A stretch of 9,131 bases of DNA from Chloroflexota bacterium (GTDB lineage Bacteria; Chloroflexota; Anaerolineae; Thermoflexales; Thermoflexaceae), in contig JAUQQB010000085.1 of NCBI GenBank assembly GCA_030550075.1, forward strand, positions 1-9,131, given 5' to 3'. Of this stretch, positions 1 to 6,500 are shown one piece after another. A model generated the notes under the pieces. It worked only from the letters and a program-made list of their open reading frames with translations. It was not told the origin of the DNA and searched no databases. A program made the translations under genes and the position numbers. Positions within the stretch are counted from its first letter, which is position 1. Every line of letters starts with the position of its first letter.

Positions 1-45
1 CCCCCCTCCTCACGGCCCTTCAGGCCGTGGGGAGGGGGGATCAAG
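1..45 (+). mobile_element. Putative right end of an IS200/IS605-type element (hairpin plus TCAAG)
   Basis: Bases 1-17 pair with 23-39 to give a 17-bp stem (16 Watson-Crick pairs and one G-T wobble, T10-G30) around the 5-base loop CTTCA. The stem is followed directly by ATCAAG (40-45). A strong subterminal hairpin with a TTCA-containing loop, then a TCAA-type end, is typical of the right ends of IS200/IS605 elements. There it lies just after tnpB and forms the 3' scaffold of the TnpB guide RNA. No tnpB coding sequence is visible because the window starts at the hairpin, so this is inference from structure. It could instead be a stand-alone palindromic repeat. A + strand terminator is less likely, since no T-run follows. 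Confidence 0.5.
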
Positions 46-55
46 GGGGGTGGGG
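29..55 (+). other. G-quadruplex-capable G-rich run
   Basis: Four G-tracts lie in a row: 29-32 (4 G), 34-39 (6 G), 45-50 (6 G) and 52-55 (4 G). They are separated by loops of 1, 5 and 1 bases (A, ATCAA, T). This fits the standard intramolecular quadruplex pattern with tracts longer than the minimum of three. The first two tracts are also the right arm of the hairpin at 1-39, so hairpin and quadruplex are mutually exclusive folds. The run lies about 85 bases upstream of the helicase start codon. Any role is inference. Confidence 0.5.
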
Positions 56-70
56 TCATTGGCTTTCATC

Positions 71-99
71 TTCTCATAAAATCTGGATGAAGCAATAGT
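71..99 (+). promoter_or_regulatory. Weak candidate promoter for the helicase gene
   Basis: TTCTCA (71-76) and AATAGT (94-99) are separated by 17 bases, and each matches the sigma-70 consensus at four of six positions. The local sequence (about 60-120) is clearly more A+T-rich than its surroundings, as expected for a promoter region. No better pair with normal spacing was found between the G-rich run and the start codon. This is a weak match and could be chance. Confidence 0.2.
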
Positions 100-140
100 T
101 ACGAATTTTAGACAAATCTTTGGCGACCGGATAACCCGCC

Positions 141-3100
141 ATGACCCTGAGATGGGATCAGCTCCGGTTTCGCTACCCCTTCCGTAAATACCAGACCATG
201 GTCCTGAATCAGATCGCGGCCATCGTGGGCACCCCTCATGACGATCGCCGATATCACATTGTGGCCCCGCCCGGCTCGGGAAAGACGATCATCGGGCTGG
301 AGCTCATCCGCCGATTCCAGCGGCCGGCGCTGATCCTCGCTCCCACCGTCGCTATCCAGATGCAATGGTATGAGAAAGTCCGGATGTTCCTCCCGGATGA
401 TGTCCCGCTGGAGGAATGGGCGACCACCACACCGGAGCGAGCCGCCCCCCTTCAGATCTTCACCTACCAGCGCCTGGCTGTCCAGGATCCGGATCGCTCA
501 TTCTCCGAATCCGCCTCGCGAACCGAATGGGCCGAGGAAGTCATTGCCCGCGGGCTGGCTGCCGATCCGGAAGAAGCGCAACGCTATCTCGATACCCTGA
601 AAGCGCAGAACCCAACCGCCTACTGGCGGGAGATCCGCCGCCGCTATCCCCGCCTCAAGCGGCGCCTGTTGCGCGAGGATCCCACGCAGATCGCCCGCTT
701 CCTCCATCCCAACGCCCTGGAGCTGATCGAGCAACTCGTCACGCAGAGAATCGGCGTGGTGGTCCTCGACGAATGCCATCACCTCCTGGACTACTGGGCC
801 GTGGTCCTTCGCTATCTGATCGGGCGTCTGGATCAGCCCCGGGTCATTGGCCTGACCGCCACGCTCCCCAGCCCCGAGGATGAGTGGGGTTATGAAAATT
901 ACACGGCCCTCTTAGGGGATGTGGATTTCGAAGTCCCCACGCCCGCCGTGGTGAAAGAAGGGAATCTGGCCCCCTATCGCGAGCTGGCCTATTTCACCGA
1001 GCCCACGCCGGAGGAGCTGGCCTTTTTGCGGGAGCGGGACCGCATGCTCCACGCCATCCTGGATCCCGTCCTGACTTCGCCACGCTCTGTAGGCTGGCTG
1101 CGCGAAACCCTCCTGTCCAGAAGCACGGAAGAAGCGGCTTCCGATCCCGGGTCCTCTGAACTGGAGGCTGCGCCGCCTGTATGGAACGAGCAGGTGGAGG
1201 AGGATCCGCTCCTGGTCCTGGCGGGGCTGCGCTGGCTGCGCGCCCATGGGCAGCTCGCCGAATCCGATCCCATGCCGCCGGAGGCGCGCCGGAATCCCAC
1301 CCTGGAGGACCAGCTGATCCTTCTGGAACGCTACGCCTTGCAGGTCCTCCTGCCCAGCCCGGATCCGGCGGATCATCAGCGCTTTACGGAGCTGGGCCGC
1401 CGCCTTCGTCCCTTCGGCTACACCCTCACGCCCAGAGGTCTGCGGCAAGGCCGCTCCCCGATGGATCTCATCCTCGCCTTTTCCGACAGCAAGATCCATG
1501 CGGCCCGGGAGATCCTGGTCGCAGAAAAGCGCGCGCTGGGCGAACGGCTCCGGGCCATCGTGGTGACAGACTTTGAACAGAGCGCCGCCGGGCTTCGACG
1601 GCTCCATCGCGAATCGGGCGGCCTGGATGCGGACCTGGGCAGCGGCCGGCGCGTCTTCCGGCAACTGAGCCGGGACCCCGAGATCGCCGAATTGCATCCG
1701 GTGTTTGTCACGGGCGAGTCCCTCTGGATCGCCGAGGACTTCTATCCGGCCTTTCAGGCTTTCTGGGAGGAATTCCGGAAGCAGCAGGAAAGGGGGATTT
1801 CGCTCTCTTTCCAGCGCCACGCGGGATATTACGAGGTGAAAGGCAAAGGCCCGGATTGGGGACCCCGCGTGTATGTCCCGCTCATCACGCGGGCAATGGA
1901 ACAGGGCCTGACCCGGCTGCTGATCGGCACCCGGGGGATTTTCGGCGAGGGATGGGACGCCCTTTCCCTGAATGTGGTTATTGATCTCACCGGCGTGACC
2001 ACCAGCGTCGCCGTCCAGCAGCTGCGTGGGCGTTCCCTGCGCCTGGATCCCGAATGGCCGCATAAGGTGGCCCACAACTGGGACGTGGTCTGCGTGGCCC
2101 CGGGCTTCGAGTGGGGCGATCACGACCTCCAGCGGTTTCGCAGGCGCCATGAGCATCTCTGGGGGATTGCGATGCCCGCCGCGCCAACCGATTATGTGCT
2201 CCGGCTCAGGATGGATCCTTATGAGGCGGCAGCGCTGCAGGAGCTGAAGGGACAGATCATCCGGGGCCTGTTCCATGTCGAGCCCGGCCTGGCCCTGCGC
2301 CTGGCCTCAGATCCTGAATCGTGGAAGCGCGTCCCGTATGAAAGGATCAACCCGATGATGTTGAAGGCCGCCGCCCGGCGGGAGGAAACGTATCGGGCCT
2401 GGGAGGTCGGCAAACCTTACTCGAACTTTGAGGGATATGCCGCCCGCATCCGGCTCCGCGATCCGCGCGTTCGGACCGTTCACACGTTGCGGGAGAGCGC
2501 GGCGACGCTGTGGCGGAGCCTCCGCTGGGCGCTGCTCGGCATCCTGTCGTGGAGCGGGCTGATCTTCGGGGAGCTGGCTTCAAGAACGCCGGAAGGGGCG
2601 GGGCCGGGATGGTGGGTGTATATGCTCGCCGCGAGCCTGACCATGGGAGCCGGCATCACGTTGTTCCGGAACCGTAAAACCATCGCCCGGGCGCTGCGGG
2701 TCCTTCTGCTCGAGCTTCCGCCGGATGCGATCCTTCTGGACATCGGGCGAGCGCTGCTCGCGGCCCTGCGGGAGGCCGGCCTGATCCGATCCGGGCTTTC
2801 CGAGGATCACCTGCAGGTGGTCCTGCTTCCGGACGGTGCCTGTTCCGTTCGGCTACATAATGCCCCGCCGGAGGAGGCCGCGCTCTTCATCCAGGCTTAT
2901 CGGGAGCTGTTCGCCCCCATTCGCAATCCCCGCTATCTGATCATACGCCTGGACGATCGCCTGCCGGAGTGGCTGGCCGGGGGCCTGTGGAAGCGGCTGC
3001 GGGCGTGGATCCCTCCGGCCCTGCGCCGCCCCGTCTATTATCCCGTGCCTCAGGTTCTGGCCGCCAACCGCCCGTATGCGGAGGCCTTCGTCCGCGCCTG

Positions 3101-3227
3101 GGAGCGCTACGTGGGCCATGGCCAGCTCATCTACACGCGCTCCCCCGAAGGACGCCGCCATCTCTACCGCGCCCGCCTCCAGGAGAGCCATTCCGTCCAG
3201 GATCTGCTCGTGACGCTCTGGGGCTGA
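141..3227 (+). CDS. Membrane-anchored superfamily 2 DEAD/DEAH-type helicase with unassigned C-terminal domain
   Basis: The protein has 1028 residues. An in-frame TAA at 132-134 makes ATG 141 the first possible start; no clear Shine-Dalgarno precedes it. Lobe 1 shows motif I PPGSGKT (43-49), motif Ia LILAPT (64-69) followed by a QMQW segment, motif II DECHH (210-214) and motif III TAT (239-241). Lobe 2 begins near 445 and has GTRGIFGEGWDAL (motif V, 596-608) and QQLRGRSLRLDP (motif VI, 626-637). These predict ATP-driven translocation or unwinding of nucleic acid, in the style of Res/XPB-like helicases. About 200 residues (245-440) are inserted between the lobes. Two hydrophobic helices at about 795-813 and 823-842, joined by a short loop and flanked by arginines, form a predicted hairpin with both termini cytoplasmic. 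Residues 850-1028 match no domain I recognise. I see no nuclease or methylase motif and no partner genes, so substrate and pathway are unknown. A role in defence is possible but unsupported. The helicase call is firm; the rest is inference. Confidence 0.9.
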   Translation: MTLRWDQLRFRYPFRKYQTMVLNQIAAIVGTPHDDRRYHIVAPPGSGKTIIGLELIRRFQRPALILAPTVAIQMQWYEKVRMFLPDDVPLEEWATTTPERAAPLQIFTYQRLAVQDPDRSFSESASRTEWAEEVIARGLAADPEEAQRYLDTLKAQNPTAYWREIRRRYPRLKRRLLREDPTQIARFLHPNALELIEQLVTQRIGVVVLDECHHLLDYWAVVLRYLIGRLDQPRVIGLTATLPSPEDEWGYENYTALLGDVDFEVPTPAVVKEGNLAPYRELAYFTEPTPEELAFLRERDRMLHAILDPVLTSPRSVGWLRETLLSRSTEEAASDPGSSELEAAPPVWNEQVEEDPLLVLAGLRWLRAHGQLAESDPMPPEARRNPTLEDQLILLERYALQVLLPSPDPADHQRFTELGRRLRPFGYTLTPRGLRQGRSPMDLILAFSDSKIHAAREILVAEKRALGERLRAIVVTDFEQSAAGLRRLHRESGGLDADLGSGRRVFRQLSRDPEIAELHPVFVTGESLWIAEDFYPAFQAFWEEFRKQQERGISLSFQRHAGYYEVKGKGPDWGPRVYVPLITRAMEQGLTRLLIGTRGIFGEGWDALSLNVVIDLTGVTTSVAVQQLRGRSLRLDPEWPHKVAHNWDVVCVAPGFEWGDHDLQRFRRRHEHLWGIAMPAAPTDYVLRLRMDPYEAAALQELKGQIIRGLFHVEPGLALRLASDPESWKRVPYERINPMMLKAAARREETYRAWEVGKPYSNFEGYAARIRLRDPRVRTVHTLRESAATLWRSLRWALLGILSWSGLIFGELASRTPEGAGPGWWVYMLAASLTMGAGITLFRNRKTIARALRVLLLELPPDAILLDIGRALLAALREAGLIRSGLSEDHLQVVLLPDGACSVRLHNAPPEEAALFIQAYRELFAPIRNPRYLIIRLDDRLPEWLAGGLWKRLRAWIPPALRRPVYYPVPQVLAANRPYAEAFVRAWERYVGHGQLIYTRSPEGRRHLYRARLQESHSVQDLLVTLWG

Positions 3228-3368
3228 CCCGAAATCTCCGGGCAGCCACATCAGAAGCGAAGAGGGAGTTGCACCATTCAGTTATGCAGCATCGGCGCGA
3301 AAGAAGCACCTGGAAGCAAGGGATGCTGGAGCGATACCTAACCCCTTGCGGCGGGTTTACGGATTTTC

Positions 3369-3407
3369 GGGGCGGGGCGGACTGCTTTCGACGGCCCATC
3401 CCGCCCC
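3369..3407. repeat. G+C-rich inverted repeat between convergent genes
   Basis: GGGGCGGG (3369-3376) is the exact reverse complement of CCCGCCCC (3400-3407), giving an 8-bp all-G/C stem with a 23-base loop. Neither side is followed by a proper T-run: the minus direction reads GAAAATCC and the plus direction ACGGGTCC. It may be a second, backup pause or termination hairpin for minus-strand transcription, or protect a 3' end. Confidence 0.35.
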
Positions 3408-3414
3408 ACGGGTC

Positions 3415-3478
3415 CTTAAAGAGGAAAGAGATCTTCCGGGGCCGGAGCAGGGCCCTGATCCCCACCCCGGCCCCGGAA
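3415..3478 (-). terminator. Probable terminator of the alpha-2-macroglobulin gene
   Basis: TTCCGGGGCCGG (3434-3445) and CCGGCCCCGGAA (3467-3478) form a perfect 12-bp stem with a 21-base loop, starting 53 bases past the minus-strand stop codon. Read on the minus strand, the stem is followed by TCTTTCCTCTTT, a pyrimidine-rich, T-containing stretch (within 3415-3433). That fits an imperfect intrinsic terminator. The plus-strand side lacks a T-run, so it would serve the macroglobulin gene only. Confidence 0.55.
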
Positions 3479-3530
3479 CCTCTCCATCGAAATTGAAGGG
3501 GAATGGAAACCTGCACCCCTGGGGAATCGG

Positions 3531-6500
3531 TCAATCTGACTGCGTCAACAACTCGGAGACGGTGAAAACCTGGCTGGACGAACGACCCCAGACCGTCGCG
3601 TCATACATCCCGCTCGCCTGCGCGGGCATCGCGATGAATTGCCCCGGCCGCACAGCCCGCGCCAGATAGGTCGCTCGCCAGGTGGTCCCTGTTTCGGTGA
3701 TGAAGAAGATCGCGCGATCCCCCCATACCTCCTTGTTGTTGTATCCATACTCCTGCCAGTAAAAACGCTCTTCCCCTGCCAGCGCGTCGTGACTGGTGGT
3801 ATTGAGCCGCTCGTTCAACGCCTCCAGACCGCCTGGCAGCGGATCCTCCACAATGAGATAGAACCCTTCCCTGGGCAGGGTGACCTGCAATTCCACCTGC
3901 ACCAGCTGGCCCGGCCGGGCGGTGGTGATGAGCCGACCGGTTGTTGGATCCCGGTAGATTCGTTTGACGCCGATGTTCCCGGCCGCCTCAATTTGCTCCC
4001 GCGCCAGATAGAGCCGATTGTTGACCACATAGTAAAGCGACCCGCCTCCATCGCACTGGATGCGGAGGCGGTTCGAGCCGGGGCGCAACCGGGCCGCCGG
4101 GATCTTCAGGGTGATCGCTGGCTCCCCCCGCCCCAGTTTCCCCTTATGGATGACCACCTCATTCGCCTCCACCCGGCAGATCGTATCGGCCGTCCGTTCC
4201 TCAGCTGCCAGCAGATAATCCGTCAGTGCAAGGATGGCATAGGCAGTCTCGTTCGTGCTACCCCAGCCATCTGACCGCCGCTGGTCCATCAGCCAGCGAA
4301 CCACCCGCGGGATCAACGGATGATCCGGCCGGATATGAACCAGAGCGTCCAGAGCCATCGCTGTGGTGCGCGTCGTGGAGGCCATCGTCTTCTGATAGTA
4401 ATGCCCCTCGTAGGCCTCGCCCGCCCACCACGCGAACTCCCCCCGCACCGTGGCCTGCGCGAGGAGCCCCTCCAGGACCGCCTGGGCTTCTGAACGGGCA
4501 CCCAGCTCATGGAGGGCCAGCGCCAGCGCAGCCCGGCTGAAGAAATCCAGCTTCTCCTGTTCCCGGACCATCGCCAGCGTTGCGTCCCGGTTCCCATGCC
4601 CGGCAATGGCCATGCTGTAGAGCGCATACGCGCGGGTCCGGGAATCCATCCCGTCCAGATGCTCGTTCAGCCAGTTCACCCCCCGCTGAATGACCTGGGG
4701 ATCTACCTCATACCCGGCCTCCCGGATCATCGTCAGGCCAAATATGACCCAGGCAGTCTGGTAATCGTGGCTGGCATCATCCCACCACCAGCCCCAGCCG
4801 CCGTCGTTATGCTGGAAACCATAAAGGCGCTGAAGGCCAGCGTTCACCTTCGGCGGCAAGTCGGCCAGGAGCGTCGGCGTGGAGTATCCCAGTTGATGGA
4901 ACGCGCGCGCCACCACCGCCGTGGGCAGGGCCTTGCTCATCGTCTGCTCCACGCAGCCGAACGGATACCCGGTGAGATACTCCAGCCCCAGAAGGACACC
5001 GCCGGCAAGGGAGCGGGCGAGCTGAACCTCCACGAAGCTCTCATTCAGAGCATCCGTCGGAAGGACAACCGTCGTCTCCCAGGCCCCCTGGAATTCGCCG
5101 ACCTGGGATTCCACCTGAGGCACCGCCAGCGGGCGCACCGGGAGGACCGTCTGGACCGCATCCCCGGCGATGGGCGAGCGGGCGCTGATCGTAACCGTGA
5201 CCGCTCCCGCTGATTGGGCCCGGGCCGCCCAGCCGACGATCCGCGCTGTGCCGGGAGCCAGCGCGAGGGTCTGGGTCAGAGGAGAAGCCACCTCCAGCCC
5301 GCCCTCCCACCGGATGCGGATCGTGAGGGTCTGAGAGAGCGCGGTGTAGTTATGCACAAAAGCGGAAAGGAAAACCTGATCGCCCGCGGTCAGGGCGCGT
5401 GGCAGCAAGGGACGGACCACAATGTCCTGACGGGTAACGATGCGGGCGACCGCCTCTCCGACGCGCGTGTCCGCGGTCACCGCTTTCGCCGTCATACGCC
5501 AGGTGGTCAGGCTGTCCGGGAGGTCAAGGGTCAGCGTGACGACCCCATCGGCATCCGTGGTAAGGGCTGGAAGCCAGATCGCCGTGTCCGGGAAATCGCT
5601 TCGCGGGTTGGCGGCCGAAATCTCTCCCTCCCCGCCCCCACCTATGCCATCGCCGCCGATATAGCGTCGGAGGGCCATGCCATCATAGGTGCGAACGATG
5701 TGCTCCCGCCGGCCATAGAAGGCCTCATAGATGGGACCAGCCAGCTCCTCGCTGAGGGTGAAGATCGCTTCATCCACCAGTGCCAGGGAAACCTCCGCGT
5801 TCGGGACGGGCGCGCCCTGCGCATCCGTAACGCGCACGGTGAACCCGGCCCTCTGACGGGGCGCGTAGCGGGTCCGGTTCGGTGTGATGATGACGGTCAA
5901 GCGTCGGTCGACAGCGGGAACGGAGAGCTCCACAGTCGCCGTGCGAAGCTGGCTGTCGGAGAGCGAATAGCTGATTCCCTCGAGAGGGATCGCCGTGTCC
6001 TGGGGCTCCCAGACGTTCACCGTCACGAAGATGTTCGGGGCGTCATCTGGCTGAATAGGGATGTCCACCACCGTGACGGGCGGGGTTAGCAGGATCGGCT
6101 GGGCCCGCCGCGTGGTTCCCCGCTCGAAGGTCAGCAGCGCCGGCCCACCGACCGATGACTCGATGAGCAACCGGGCGACATCCCCCGGAGCATACTGAGG
6201 CTGGTCCGCGAGGATGCGCAACTCGCCGCCCGCCCTCTCCCCCCACCAGGTTCCGCTGAAAACGGCCAGCCAGGTGGAGGCGATCACTTCATGGCCCATA
6301 CGATCCCGGGCAATCGCGCGAAGCTCATACCAGCCGGGCTTCTCCGGGACGAAGGGGATGGTCGCCACGCCATCGCTCCGCGTGGTGACCGTGATGGCCT
6401 GGACCACGTCGGTATATGCATAGTCCCGTGGATTCCAGCGGGCGAGCTCCAGGCGGACGGTCCGATTCGGGACGGGCTCATCGAAAATCGTCCGGGCGGT

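Larger units (their letters stand above)
3228..3530. other. Convergent intergenic region without a gene
   Basis: About 300 bases separate the stop codons of the helicase (+) and the macroglobulin (-). No credible gene is seen on either strand; reading frames crossing it are extensions of shadow frames of the neighbours. It holds two G+C-rich inverted repeats (3369-3407 and 3434-3478) and a weak 5-bp inverted repeat, AACCC/GGGTT (3340-3344 and 3353-3357). No clear intrinsic terminator for the helicase transcript is visible. Confidence 0.7.

Noticed and set aside
1..39. Intrinsic terminator reading of the left-edge hairpin
   Set aside because: The + strand after it is G-rich (ATCAAGGGGGG), not T-rich. 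The minus-strand side is outside the window. An element end explains the TCAAG better.
912..2276. 454-codon open frame on the minus strand opposite the helicase
   Set aside because: It lies wholly antisense to a gene with clear helicase motifs. Its product is low in recognisable motifs, and long antisense frames are common in G+C-rich genes.
141..3227. Restriction enzyme subunit (type I or III R protein)
   Set aside because: Helicase motifs resemble Res-type enzymes, but I see no PD-(D/E)xK nuclease motif. No methylase or specificity gene lies beside it, and the C-terminus has membrane helices instead.
3495..3510. GGGGAATGGAAAC-like stretch resembling the tail of a CRISPR repeat
   Set aside because: It occurs once only. 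There is no second copy at 60-75 base spacing and no cas gene in the window.
3228..3530. Small gene or small RNA in the convergent gap
   Set aside because: No frame here has a ribosome site and a start that is not an extension of a shadow frame, and no promoter-like pair was seen. Only the inverted repeats stand out.
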